Shown here piece by piece: positions 8,097 to 17,620 of a stretch of 64,000 nucleotides of DNA. The notes below the pieces were generated by a model. The model had not been told where the DNA came from, searched no databases, and saw only the letters and a list, made by a program, of their open reading frames with translations. The stretch lies in assembly GCA_944390735.1 (NCBI GenBank), contig CALXRL010000074.1:1-64000 (forward strand), written 5' to 3'. A program made the position numbers and the translations under genes. Origin of the DNA: an uncultured Victivallales bacterium. Its GTDB lineage: Bacteria; Verrucomicrobiota; Lentisphaeria; Victivallales; UBA1829. The number at the start of each line of letters is the position of its first letter. Position 1 is the first letter of the stretch.

Positions 8097-9245
8097 ATGG
8101 ATTTTGTTGGAAACAGGCGCGTTGCAAGTTCTGCGGCTCTGGAGCGGAAGCTCCGGCAGGATATTTATTCCTGCACTCTGCGGGAAGGCGATCTGCTTGC
8201 ATCCGAAAACCAGCTGATCCGGAAATACAAACTTTCAGGCTATCAGATCCGGAAGGCTGTTGCAAATCTGAAGAAGGAGGGACTTCTCCGGAGCGTTCGC
8301 GGAAGCGGAACCTATGTCGTTTCTCCGGAGGACCGGCGCAAATCCGCGCACTCCGCAGGAGAATCGGCGGGACGGATTCTCTTCCTGAGTTTTGAAAGTT
8401 ATTTTTCCCGCGATCTTTTCCACTCCCCGGGAACGTATGATCCGATTTTCCGCGGACTTTCCCATGAATTCGCCTCTTCGCGCTATGATCTGGTTTTCGG
8501 GCATGTCAACGATGAGACGTCCGCGCCGGAGTGTCTTGCCTCCCGGGAGATCGCCGGAGTGATTTTCCTCGGGGAGCCGACCCCCGAATTTTATCGGAAG
8601 CATCTGCGCCGTTTCCCGTGCGTGGGGATCAACAATTATCAGATTTCCTGTGAATTCGACCGGGTTCGCCTTGACGATCTTGCCCGTTCCTATATCGCGG
8701 CGGAGTATCTGGCATCCATCGGTCATCGCCGGATTGCCTATTTCTGCGATTCCATCGGCTCCACGCAGACCGATTCCCGGGTGGACGGATTCCGCAAAGC
8801 CGTCCGGGAACTCGGACTGGATCCGGACCCCGAACTTGAAATCGTTTTCCGCCGCATTCCGCAGGGAGAGAGCGACGCACCCTGGTCGGCGTTCCCCGAT
8901 TTCAGTTCCCGGCTCAAACCGCTCTTCACATCCGCCAATCCGCCGACTGCGATCATCTGCTATGACGATCCCAGACTGGTCGCCATTCAGTTTTCCCTTC
9001 AGAAACTCGGACTTTCCGTCCCGGGGGACGTCAGTCTTACCGGAGCGTTTAATGGAAGGCAGACCTGGTGCGAAAATGCCACCTCCGTCTGCGATCGCAT
9101 GGAGGATATCTGTGTGGAAGCCGCACGCCTCCTTCTCGAAAATATCGAGCGGGAAAAAACAGCCGCCGGGAAAACCGTTCTGCTTCAGCCCTATCTCGTT
9201 CGGGGGCAGACGACAAGCCCACTCAAAATCAGGGAGAAAAAATGA
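8097..9245 (+). CDS. GntR/LacI-type transcriptional regulator, module 1
   Basis: The product has 382 residues. Residues about 12-78 form a GntR-type winged helix (LASENQLIRKYKLSGYQIRK, then a wing ending RSVRGSGTYV). Residues about 92-375 resemble the LacI/periplasmic-binding sensor fold (AGVIFLGEP, DGFRKAVRELGL, CYDDPRLVAIQFSLQKLGL, PGDVSLTGAF). Such proteins bind a sugar and repress nearby genes. The ATG follows GAGAGAGG. Its TGA overlaps the next gene's ATG by four bases, coupling it to the pseudopilin. Ligand unknown; the hydrolases downstream suggest a glycan fragment. Confidence 0.88.
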   Translation: MDFVGNRRVASSAALERKLRQDIYSCTLREGDLLASENQLIRKYKLSGYQIRKAVANLKKEGLLRSVRGSGTYVVSPEDRRKSAHSAGESAGRILFLSFESYFSRDLFHSPGTYDPIFRGLSHEFASSRYDLVFGHVNDETSAPECLASREIAGVIFLGEPTPEFYRKHLRRFPCVGINNYQISCEFDRVRLDDLARSYIAAEYLASIGHRRIAYFCDSIGSTQTDSRVDGFRKAVRELGLDPDPELEIVFRRIPQGESDAPWSAFPDFSSRLKPLFTSANPPTAIICYDDPRLVAIQFSLQKLGLSVPGDVSLTGAFNGRQTWCENATSVCDRMEDICVEAARLLLENIEREKTAAGKTVLLQPYLVRGQTTSPLKIREKK

Positions 9246-9934
9246 AACGGAAATTTACGTTGATCGAGCTTCTGATCGTTGTTGCTGTGATTGTGATCCT
9301 GATCTCCCTCCTTCTACCCGCCCTGAAGAAGGCTCAGAAACAGGCGCAGATGGTATCCTGCATTTCCAATCAGCGTTCCTGTATTCAGGGGGTGCTCAGC
9401 TATCAGAATGACAACAACGGCTTTTTCCGTGCGCTCAACGGCGCCCCCACGGGACTGGCCGATCTGCTCGGCATCTCGTTCCATGTTCTGGAACGGAAAA
9501 AAGGGGAGGCATATATTCCCAGCAAGAAAAATATTTTTTGTCCGGCGCTGCCCAATTATGCTCTCCTCTGCAACACGGTCATCACGGGTTCCAAGTCCTA
9601 TTACGCGTTCCTGAAAGGAGAATTCAGCGAAGACGGACTCAAAGTGCTGGGAAAATTCATGTTCGTGCCCGAGGACGGCGACAGCTATGATTATGATACC
9701 GCGTACAACTTCGGGAAAATGAAGAGTCCCGCCAGGACAATTCTTCTGGCGGATGCCGCAAAGGAGGATTTTACTCCGTTCTCAAATTTTCATCCTTGCA
9801 AGGGAACACACTCGATCTATCCGCGACATCTTCGGCGTGCCGTTTTCTCCTTTGCGGACGGACATGTCGGCACTGGAGCAGGCGACGCTTTGAAGCAGTA
9901 TTATGTGGAGCGCTTCTACAAGGGAGAGGATTAG
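9242..9934 (+). CDS. Pseudopilin-like protein (H-x9-DG type), module 1a
   Basis: This 230-residue protein begins with a short basic leader and the type IV prepilin motif [10 protein letters not shown] followed by a single N-terminal hydrophobic helix to about residue 29. The body ends with HLRRAVFSFADGH, an H-x(9)-DG motif shared by the large PVC family of pilin-like proteins. Residue -1 to the FTLIE is Lys, not the canonical Gly, so processing by a standard prepilin peptidase is uncertain. It starts inside the regulator's stop codon (ATGA). The role is inferred to be an envelope-exposed structural or glycan-contact protein. Confidence 0.85.
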   Translation: MKRKFTLIELLIVVAVIVILISLLLPALKKAQKQAQMVSCISNQRSCIQGVLSYQNDNNGFFRALNGAPTGLADLLGISFHVLERKKGEAYIPSKKNIFCPALPNYALLCNTVITGSKSYYAFLKGEFSEDGLKVLGKFMFVPEDGDSYDYDTAYNFGKMKSPARTILLADAAKEDFTPFSNFHPCKGTHSIYPRHLRRAVFSFADGHVGTGAGDALKQYYVERFYKGED

Positions 9935-10017
9935 GATTCCTCCGAGAATCCTTCCATATGCTTTTATCAACCGTGTGGCTGTTCCGCTAAAATCGAACAA
10001 CAAAGGAAGGTCCTGAG

Positions 10018-10773
10018 ATGTACAGACAAAAACTTTTTACGCTGATAGAGCTCCTGACGGTCGTCAGCGTGATCGTGATTCTGATCTCCCTGCTGCTTCC
10101 GGCTCTCCAGAAGACCCGTCACAAGGCGCTGATGGTTCAATGTATCAGTCATCAGAAACAGATCATGCAGGACATCACCGCCTATGCCACCGACAACAAC
10201 GGTCACTTCCAGAACCGGGAAACTTTCAGCGGACAGAAAAACACCTGGAACGTTCTGGGATACTGGAACCGCAATTCCAAACCGAATGCGAAAACAAAGA
10301 TTATTTTCTGTCCCGCTCTTCCGTTCTATGCCGCCGCGTGCAAAACCACCCGCGGCGGTACGGAGGGGAGCGTTCTTCTGCCAACTGGAACTCAGACGCA
10401 GTCCTATCACCTTACCTATTCCATCGTACTTGGCTCCACCTACGACTCCTTCTGTGAAATACTGGGGCGCTACACGACGGAGTACGGAATCTGGTTCGAC
10501 CGGATGAAAAAGGCGTCCCGGACCGTCGTCATCGGCGACGGCTGCAACGGGTCGCCGCCGGACCGGACCTCCTTTGCCCAGACTCCCTATGTCGCCGAGG
10601 GCGGGAACATGCACAACCTCGGACTGCGCCATATGCTTCAGTACTGCGTCTTCGCCTGCGCGGACGGACATGTGGAATCCGGCGGTCCGGGGGCGCTTCG
10701 CGACAAATACATCAACCGCGTTCAAATCTACGGGGAAGGCATCAATACGTATCTGACAACTTATACATGGTAA
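10018..10773 (+). CDS. Pseudopilin-like protein, module 1b
   Basis: This is a 251-residue protein with the same layout as its neighbour: short leader, FTLIELLTVVSVIVILISLL helix, cysteine-containing globular domain, and near the C-terminus HMLQYCVFACADGH, an H-x(10)-DG variant. The -1 residue is Leu. It has an AAGGAAGG ribosome binding site. The 83 bases before it hold nothing recognisable. The two adjacent pseudopilins share the FCPALP motif and spacing, which suggests tandem duplication followed by divergence. Confidence 0.84.
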   Translation: MYRQKLFTLIELLTVVSVIVILISLLLPALQKTRHKALMVQCISHQKQIMQDITAYATDNNGHFQNRETFSGQKNTWNVLGYWNRNSKPNAKTKIIFCPALPFYAAACKTTRGGTEGSVLLPTGTQTQSYHLTYSIVLGSTYDSFCEILGRYTTEYGIWFDRMKKASRTVVIGDGCNGSPPDRTSFAQTPYVAEGGNMHNLGLRHMLQYCVFACADGHVESGGPGALRDKYINRVQIYGEGINTYLTTYTW

Positions 10774-10799
10774 TTCGATAGAAAAAGAGAGGTGCACGA

Positions 10800-13562
10800 A
10801 TGAAAAAAAAGATTGTATGGCTGCTTGCCGCAGGATTGTTCTGGAGCGGCTTCGCCGGCGAATTGAAAAACAGCTTCGGATCCGTCCGCTGCGACAATCC
10901 GGATGAAGGACTCGTTTTCTGCGATCCCGCCGGAACCATCATCACCGGCTGGCGCGGATTCACTCAGGGAAATCCCAAAACCGTTGTCCGTTTTGCCGAA
11001 CTGGATCCGAAAACCGGAACGATCAAACTGAAGGTGGAGGAAGCTGGAAAAATCCGCGAGATCACGGCAAAATGCCGTCTCGACGGCGCCAATTTCAAAG
11101 TCGATTTTCATCTGATTATGGATGGCGGAGGACTCCCCTGGGGCTATCTCACGCTCGCCGGACGCATTGACAAAAGCATGAGCAAAGTCGGAAAATGGGT
11201 CCGCTATTATCCCGAGGCCGGAGGCGAAACCTATCTGGCGCGCGACGCTTATCTGGTGCGTCTCAACGGATACCACAACAAAGGATGGAAGAAAACCAGC
11301 GACACCCATGCCGTATGGCTGAAGGTCAACGACGGATACCGTCCGACTCACATCCGCGGCTTCGTCAAGGACAATCCCGCGGATAAAAAACAGAAAATCA
11401 TGGATTTCTCCTATGATTTCACTCTGGCTCCGAAAGAGTTTTCTCCCGGCGAGGCCGCGGCTCTCCGCAGGAATGCCGAATTTTTCGTCGAGGCGAAGAC
11501 CGATCGTGTCTACAATATCTTTGAAGGCGGAGAGGCTCCGGTCGTGAACGTGACCGTTCGGCGAACCGCCCTCAATGCGGACGGCTGGAAACTGCATGTG
11601 AAGGCATATGACTGGGATGGAAAACTCGTTCTGGACCGGGTCGAAAACGTGAAAAACATTCCGGAAGCCCAGAAATTCCGTTATACCCTTCCCGCAAGCT
11701 CTCTGAACGCCATCTATTTTGTGGACGCATCCGTGCGCAAGGGCGACCGCGAATGTTTCACGCGCGCCAACATCGCCGTGATTCCGAAGCACACCCTGCG
11801 TCATCCGGAGAAGAGCATCGCCGGCATCTCGCGCTTCTTCAACATGCCGACCCGCGAGGATGCGCTCAATCTCATGAAGCGCCTGAATGTCCGCCTGATC
11901 CGCGACGGAGACAACAGCGAGCTCGGGAAATACGGTTTCGTCGCATTCTCCCATCTCCAGCTCCCGAAACGGACGTGGCGTCTCTATGATCCCGCCAAGG
12001 ATGCCGAACATGTGAAAAAGGAGATCGACCGCATTCTGAAATGCGGGGCCCCCGTCGCCATCTTCGGAAATGAAGTCGCATGGAAGGCGCCTCCGGAGAT
12101 CAAGAAACGCGATCTGAACATCTACCGCTCCTGGATCAAGGCGTTCCGCGAGGAACTCGACCGCCGCGGAAGCAAGGTGCGCCTCTCCTCCTTTGCCACG
12201 ACCAATGAGAACGACGTGCGCAAAATGCTCAAGGAATACGAAATCGACAAATATGTCGATATCATCGACCTTCATCCCGGCCGCGGCAGCTGGACCCCCG
12301 ACAAGGCCTACATCTACTGGGGATATCTGGAACTGATCTACCGCTGGCAGAACAGTCTCGCGGAAGCGGGCATCAACGGCAAAGGTCTGATTATGACCGA
12401 GGCCTATTCCTGCACGCATCCGCACAACGGATTCCGGGACTCCTTCCGCCAGTCCGCCGACAACATGCTCCTGACCATTGTCATTGCCTATGCGCAGCAT
12501 GCGGAAGGCGTGTTCATCTATCAGCTTCACGAGGGCACCACCTGGGACCAGGGCGCCCTGGATCCCGAAGTCGGTCAGCCGGGCCGCAGCGAGGAAAACG
12601 CCTATGGAATGCTTCATGCGGACAACTCCCCCAAGCCCTCTCTGCTCGGATACCAGACCGCGACCAAACATCTTGATGGAGTCTCCTTCATTCAGGAAGG
12701 CGATCTGCCCGGCACCAAGGTCCATGTCTACGAGTTCAAGACCGACCGCGGACTCCTGCATGTGATGATGGACCGCACCGATGGAAATGAACTCAACACC
12801 ATCAATGTTCATCCGACCCTCAAGAAGAAGGATGCGAAAGGCCGGATGGTCCCGGTCGTCATGCACAAGGAACCCTGGCTTCCGTACTGGAAATCCTCCC
12901 GCAAACAGACCTTTGCCGCCACGGGGGATCGCGTCAAGGTGGTGGATGCCATCGGTTGCGAACAGGAGTTCCCGGTCCGGAACGGCAAGGTGGAACTCAC
13001 GCTCAACGGAGCCCCGGTGATCGTCTACGGACTGAAATCGCCCTTCCCGGAACGCGCGGAGGTGCAAAACGACACCGGACGCATGCTCTTTGAACAGGGC
13101 TGCATGAAAATCTTCGACAACAACGGTCATCCGATTTTCCGCAATCTGGCAAGATCAATCCGTCTTGCCGGCCGCATGAACGCGGTGTCCGCCCGGAAGA
13201 CCGCTCCCGACACCATCGTCGTCTCCTACGCGAAACCGGAGACCCCGGATCAGACGGAAGTCCTCAGCACCTGGCGCTTCACTCCGGGCAAAATCACCGT
13301 CCGTTATGAGTATGACAAGGCCATTCGCAACCGCCGCAATTTCCTTCCTGTGGAAATCTGGCCCGCGCCGGGAACCAAATGGCCCGTGAAAACCCAGTCG
13401 CAGAACCGCATCGAACAGAAGTGGCAGTTCTACAAGCATCAGACCTACACGATCCGTTACCAGGGCGACAAGAGCAACGGTCCGTGGCTTGATCTGGAGC
13501 AGATTCCCGAGGGCGATTCCCGGATCAAAGCCGAATTCGAACTGGAAATGACCAAAAACTGA
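10800..13562 (+). CDS. Secreted clan GH-A-like glycoside hydrolase, module 1
   Basis: The protein has 920 residues with a signal peptide (about residues 1-19). A beta-rich N-terminal half precedes a barrel-like region (about 345-640) and a C-terminal beta region. IFGNEVAWK places a candidate acid/base Glu at 425 (NE motif of clan GH-A) and LIMTEAYSC a candidate nucleophile Glu at 534, the two-Glu spacing seen in retaining GH5/GH39-like enzymes. It lies 26 bases after the second pseudopilin with an AGAGAGG site. The exact GH family and substrate are not recognised. Confidence 0.72.
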   Translation: MKKKIVWLLAAGLFWSGFAGELKNSFGSVRCDNPDEGLVFCDPAGTIITGWRGFTQGNPKTVVRFAELDPKTGTIKLKVEEAGKIREITAKCRLDGANFKVDFHLIMDGGGLPWGYLTLAGRIDKSMSKVGKWVRYYPEAGGETYLARDAYLVRLNGYHNKGWKKTSDTHAVWLKVNDGYRPTHIRGFVKDNPADKKQKIMDFSYDFTLAPKEFSPGEAAALRRNAEFFVEAKTDRVYNIFEGGEAPVVNVTVRRTALNADGWKLHVKAYDWDGKLVLDRVENVKNIPEAQKFRYTLPASSLNAIYFVDASVRKGDRECFTRANIAVIPKHTLRHPEKSIAGISRFFNMPTREDALNLMKRLNVRLIRDGDNSELGKYGFVAFSHLQLPKRTWRLYDPAKDAEHVKKEIDRILKCGAPVAIFGNEVAWKAPPEIKKRDLNIYRSWIKAFREELDRRGSKVRLSSFATTNENDVRKMLKEYEIDKYVDIIDLHPGRGSWTPDKAYIYWGYLELIYRWQNSLAEAGINGKGLIMTEAYSCTHPHNGFRDSFRQSADNMLLTIVIAYAQHAEGVFIYQLHEGTTWDQGALDPEVGQPGRSEENAYGMLHADNSPKPSLLGYQTATKHLDGVSFIQEGDLPGTKVHVYEFKTDRGLLHVMMDRTDGNELNTINVHPTLKKKDAKGRMVPVVMHKEPWLPYWKSSRKQTFAATGDRVKVVDAIGCEQEFPVRNGKVELTLNGAPVIVYGLKSPFPERAEVQNDTGRMLFEQGCMKIFDNNGHPIFRNLARSIRLAGRMNAVSARKTAPDTIVVSYAKPETPDQTEVLSTWRFTPGKITVRYEYDKAIRNRRNFLPVEIWPAPGTKWPVKTQSQNRIEQKWQFYKHQTYTIRYQGDKSNGPWLDLEQIPEGDSRIKAEFELEMTKN

Positions 13563-13577
13563 AAAGGATTTCCGAAT

Positions 13578-16500
13578 ATGAATAGAAAAACTCCTCTTCT
13601 TTTCTGTGCCGCTGCGCTCTGTGCCGCATTCTGCGCGGGCTGCACCCGTACTCTTCCTGAACAGAAGAGCGCGGAGTTGACCTCTTCTCCCGCCGTCCGG
13701 AGTGTGACGGATTCGCAGAAGCTGGACGTCTTCGCCGCGGCCGAACGCGATCTCGCCGAACAGCGCGCCGCATACGAGGCGGAAATGAAGCGCCTCCAGC
13801 CGCAGATCCGCGCATTCGAGGCAAAACGGAAGGCAAATCCCGGGAAACGGATGATTGCGCCCTACCGTCTGCCCTGGAAACCGGATCTCCGTGCGTGGAC
13901 GATCTATCCGGAGGCGCTTGTCCGCAATCCGAAGGCCGGAAACGTCAAACCGCTTGCGTCGGATGAGAAGGCCATCGGCGGCTTCCGCTATGAGCTGAAG
14001 GTTCCGGTGCACATCTACTCCACGGGAAAATACAAACTGTGGTTCCGTCATTTTCAGACGGAGAATCTCCATGCGAACATTCTGATCCGTCTGGTGGCGC
14101 CCAACACGGAAACGGTCCGTTTTGTCCGTTTCGACTGGAACATCGGCAACTCCTCCAGACCGTATGAGGGACTGTATCCGAAACGCCCCGGAAACCGCTT
14201 CCTCTGGAGCAGCATTGATCTGGAGATCGAACGGCCCGGCGATTATCTGGTCTGCATGAAGTCCGACAATCACGGAATGCCGCGCGGGGGAAAGAAAGGA
14301 TATTTCGCCGTCAACGGCATGTATCTTTCCAACGATCCGGCGTTTCATCCGGAAACGAATCCGGTTCTTGCGAAAGCCGCCGGGGATGTCTTCCCCGTTC
14401 CCGCCGGATTTCAGGCGGCGCGGATCCATGCGCCCAGCACGGATCTCAATACGTCGATTGCGGATCATCAGAAACGTCTGCTGACCAGTTTTCATGAGTG
14501 TTATCCCGCGTTTCATGACACGGCCTATCTGATCCAGCTCGGGGCGGTCTGCGACTCGTACGTTCCCGAACACGCACGGAAATTCAACATGCCGGGACAG
14601 TTCGGGGCGAATTTTGATATCCGCAACACCGATTTTGAATGGCGCTATCCCATCGTCCGGAAGAATCCGAAAGATCCGAAATCGGAGATCATTTCCGCTC
14701 CCGGCCGCGCCGCGGGTACCGACGGCAACCCCTGGAGAAACTTCTCCTATGCCTTCGAACCCTATCGGACCGCCTGCTATGAAAACTCGGTCCGGAGTCT
14801 CAAGGAGCTCGCCGCCGGACCCGACAACGATCTCTACTCCATGATGTGGACCGCCTGGGAACAGTGCGGAAACTACGATTACAGCGAAACCTCCATCCGC
14901 GGATACCGCGAGTTCCTGAAGAAGATGTACGGGAACATCGACAAGCTGAACCGGACCTGGCATACCGCCTATCGCGGATTCGATGAGATCGTTCCTTCCA
15001 AATTCTCCGACTGCATCGGCAAGGAGCGCATCGCCGATCCGTTCAAACGCGCCCAGGCGACCGCGAACTTCATCGACTTCCGCGACTACTGCTCCAAAAC
15101 CTATGCCAGCTGGGTGGCTCTGAAGACAAAGTCCATTCTGGAGAACGATCCGCTGAAACGCCGTGTGATGAGCAATCTTTCGGCCAACAACATCAGTTCG
15201 GTCATGTGGCTCCAGTGGCGGCCGCTGAGCTATGAGGACACCTGCCAGATCACCAACCGCGGGGTGGACTACGTCGGATATGACAACTACGGAACCGACG
15301 ATCTCATGGGCGCCAACTTCGAAGCCTACGACACCTTCAGCGACGGAACCCAGAAACCGATTCTGCGCGAAGGCTCCACCCACGCTCCGGATCCGTATCT
15401 CATCAGCCGGACCATCTGGACCCTGATCGGAAAGGGAATGCACGGCTTCCGCGCGTTCACCACTCAGGAGAGCTGGACGGGAGAACTGCAGAAATTCGGC
15501 ATGTCGGATATGTTCGACGATGCCTCGCCGCGGCCGAAACTGGCGGCCATCGCCGATGTCTACCGCTCCATGCATCATCTGGAATCGCTGCTGACTGAAA
15601 CGGTCCGCAAACGCGTTTCGAAGCCGGTGGCGATCTATTACAGTTCCGTCTGCAACACGCTTCAGGAGCGTCCCGGAGCTTCGATCTTCGATCCCGCTCC
15701 GGATAACTTCCAGCGCGTCTTTGAGATCATCCGCGGCTGCGGATATCCCGCCACCTTCATCACGGATCGTCAGATTCGCGAAGGAAAACGGCTCAACGAG
15801 ATTCAGGCCATCTTTTTCATCGACGCCAAATACATCCCCACCGATGTCGTCGAAAAAGTGCAGGAGTGGGTGCGGAACGGCGGCCATATCGTCTGCGACG
15901 CCCAGCCCGGCATCTACAACGGTCACGGATTCCCCGCCGATTCCATGATCCGCTTCCTCGGAATCGAGCCGGTCCGCCGCGAGCGCGTGAAGAGCGTCGA
16001 AGCGGAGAAACTCTCCTTCGGATACAGCGCCTACTCCTTCGACGTCGTGAATCAGGACGAGCTCTACCAGACCGCGTGCGAATGGAAAAACCAGTATGAT
16101 TCCAACCATCCGATTGCCAGACAGGTCGGCAAACTGATGTTCAGCGGCTACGGCGTGCAGAATGTGAAGTGCACCGCGGGCGAGGTGCTGATCTCCCAGA
16201 ACAACGGCGGTCCCGCCTGGATCATCCGCGAGCACGGATCGAAGGGGGGAACCAGTTCGTATTTCGGCGGATATCTCGGAACCATTTTCGGAGCGGGCTG
16301 CACCACCTATGAATGGCGCGACGCCCATTCCGATCCCTCGCCGTATCGTTTCCTCGACGCCTATCTCTCCTATATCGGTACGAAAAAGGTTGCCGTTTCC
16401 GATCTGGAGCCGGAGGTGGAACGGGCCATGCGTTTCGAATCGCCTCTTGTGGATTCCAAGGGCAACGCCGTGCTTCCGATGATCAGCTACAACCGTCACA

Positions 16501-17078
16501 CGCTTCCGGAATTCAAGGTCTGCTACCCTCTGCCGGAAGGCGTCAGGGAGCCGCGGATGGTCTATGCCGCGGTCAGCGGAAGCAGAAAAATTGTTCCGGT
16601 GAAGTTCCGGTATGATCGGAGCAAACATGCGATCTCCTTTGTCATGCCGGGATTCCGTTCCTACGGAAACGCGCTGGTGATTCACGATTCCGCACCGCTG
16701 GTTTCGGTGGAACTGGAGCCGGGAAAACGCGATGCCTACGGTCTTGCGGACTTCCGGCCGGGCGATGAACGGAAGGCCAGAGTGCGGGTCTTCAATCTTT
16801 CCGGAAAGAGTCTGCGTCCGGGACGGCTTACTCTGCGCCTTCCCGACGGATGGTTCTATGACCGCGAACAGGTGCAGATTCCCGCTCTTTCCGGTTTTGA
16901 ATCAAGTCCCGTCTATGAATTCACGGTGAAAGCGCCGGCGTACATTACCTCCCGCCGCGTCCGTCCGGTGAATTTCCTGTACGAGTCCGACGGAATCAAA
17001 TCTTCTCCCGCCGTGGAAATGGTCTGGTTCCAGAAGAGTCCCCTGAATCCCTCCTCGCCGGAGATTCGCGTGGATTGA
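13578..17078 (+). CDS. GH42-like lipoprotein glycosidase, module 1
   Basis: The product has 1166 residues. A lipoprotein signal ends in AAFCAGC (lipobox Cys at about 22), then a coiled-coil-like stretch and a beta domain. The catalytic barrel shows the GH42 hallmark YGNIDKLNRTWHTAYRGFDE. Candidate acid/base is Glu428 (AWEQCGNYD); candidate nucleophile is Glu598 (ILREGSTH). After the barrel, GGHIVCDAQPGIYNG fits the Rossmann-like trimerisation domain of GH42 beta-galactosidases. The length is nearly twice that of usual GH42 enzymes because of N- and C-terminal beta domains. It is probably membrane-anchored and closes the module operon. Confidence 0.72.
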   Translation: MNRKTPLLFCAAALCAAFCAGCTRTLPEQKSAELTSSPAVRSVTDSQKLDVFAAAERDLAEQRAAYEAEMKRLQPQIRAFEAKRKANPGKRMIAPYRLPWKPDLRAWTIYPEALVRNPKAGNVKPLASDEKAIGGFRYELKVPVHIYSTGKYKLWFRHFQTENLHANILIRLVAPNTETVRFVRFDWNIGNSSRPYEGLYPKRPGNRFLWSSIDLEIERPGDYLVCMKSDNHGMPRGGKKGYFAVNGMYLSNDPAFHPETNPVLAKAAGDVFPVPAGFQAARIHAPSTDLNTSIADHQKRLLTSFHECYPAFHDTAYLIQLGAVCDSYVPEHARKFNMPGQFGANFDIRNTDFEWRYPIVRKNPKDPKSEIISAPGRAAGTDGNPWRNFSYAFEPYRTACYENSVRSLKELAAGPDNDLYSMMWTAWEQCGNYDYSETSIRGYREFLKKMYGNIDKLNRTWHTAYRGFDEIVPSKFSDCIGKERIADPFKRAQATANFIDFRDYCSKTYASWVALKTKSILENDPLKRRVMSNLSANNISSVMWLQWRPLSYEDTCQITNRGVDYVGYDNYGTDDLMGANFEAYDTFSDGTQKPILREGSTHAPDPYLISRTIWTLIGKGMHGFRAFTTQESWTGELQKFGMSDMFDDASPRPKLAAIADVYRSMHHLESLLTETVRKRVSKPVAIYYSSVCNTLQERPGASIFDPAPDNFQRVFEIIRGCGYPATFITDRQIREGKRLNEIQAIFFIDAKYIPTDVVEKVQEWVRNGGHIVCDAQPGIYNGHGFPADSMIRFLGIEPVRRERVKSVEAEKLSFGYSAYSFDVVNQDELYQTACEWKNQYDSNHPIARQVGKLMFSGYGVQNVKCTAGEVLISQNNGGPAWIIREHGSKGGTSSYFGGYLGTIFGAGCTTYEWRDAHSDPSPYRFLDAYLSYIGTKKVAVSDLEPEVERAMRFESPLVDSKGNAVLPMISYNRHTLPEFKVCYPLPEGVREPRMVYAAVSGSRKIVPVKFRYDRSKHAISFVMPGFRSYGNALVIHDSAPLVSVELEPGKRDAYGLADFRPGDERKARVRVFNLSGKSLRPGRLTLRLPDGWFYDREQVQIPALSGFESSPVYEFTVKAPAYITSRRVRPVNFLYESDGIKSSPAVEMVWFQKSPLNPSSPEIRVD

Positions 17079-17097
17079 TCGTTCCGACTTTCCATTT

Positions 17098-17137
17098 CCT
17101 CTGTCGGAGAGCGGCAGCCGCCTCTTTCCGACAGAGG
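17098..17137. terminator. Hairpin between convergent genes
   Basis: CCTCTGTCGGA (17098-17108) and TCCGACAGAGG (17127-17137) are perfect 11-base inverted repeats, with further pairing inside. There is no T-run, but the position between the stops of two convergent genes fits a bidirectional terminator. Confidence 0.65.
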
Positions 17138-17147
17138 CCGGGCGTCT

Positions 17148-17324
17148 TCAGAAATGGTGGACGATCCGTACGATCCTGTCGAGGATCCGGACCACTTTCG
17201 GCGCTTCCGGTCGGTGCGGTCTCTCTCTGCGGGGATGCGGTCCCCGGTGCGGACCCGGTGCCGCAAAGGCCGCGCTTCCAATCAGAATCGTACATGCCAG
17301 TGTCAGTATCTGTTTCGTATTCAT
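17148..17324 (-). CDS. Small secreted His/Pro/Arg-rich protein
   Basis: The protein has 58 residues. It starts at 17324 with a clear AGGAAGAG ribosome binding site and a good signal peptide (MNTKQILTLACTILIGSAAF, then AAP). The mature part of about 38 residues alternates Pro, His and Arg (GPHRGPHPRRERPHRP) and ends with a short amphipathic helix. It may bind metal or nucleic acid or be an antimicrobial-like peptide; none of this can be decided here. It stands alone and convergent to module 1. Confidence 0.55.
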   Translation of the reverse strand: MNTKQILTLACTILIGSAAFAAPGPHRGPHPRRERPHRPEAPKVVRILDRIVRIVHHF

Positions 17325-17620
17325 TTTCTCTTCCTTTCTTTTTTCTCTCTCTCGATCCCTGTTTTCCGGACGCATTTCGGATGCGTCTCTGAACAGGAAA
17401 CGGAAGAAAGGATTGTTTTATTGTATAAATAGTTAAATTATATTAATTATTTTTCTTTTCAGCGAAGATACGGAAAAGAGATTGCAAATCTTCGAAAAAG
17501 TGCTAGTTTTTCCTATCCCTATTTCCAGAAGAAAAACGCGGCGGGTATCCGGTTCGGGAGTCCGGAGTTCTGATCGGGACTTCCGCTTCGAATACCGCAG
17601 GAAAAAACAAGGAGGAGAAC
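17325..17620. other. AT-rich divergent intergenic region
   Basis: This 296-base spacer separates two genes pointing apart. Its core (about 17410-17460) is much more AT-rich than its surroundings and includes a minus-strand TATAAT (17437-17442). Candidate -35 elements are weak on both strands. An AAGGAGGAG site precedes the 17621 gene. It presumably holds both promoters. Confidence 0.4.

Noticed and set aside
10761..13130. Minus-strand open frame of 789 codons opposite the module 1 hydrolase
   Set aside because: Antisense shadow without ribosome binding site, motifs or sensible composition.
13155..16685. Very long minus-strand open frame (1176 codons) opposite the GH42-like gene
   Set aside because: The plus strand encodes a protein with signal peptide and GH42 motifs; the antisense frame has no motifs, is rich in Arg/Gly/His, and is a by-product of codon bias in GC-rich genes.
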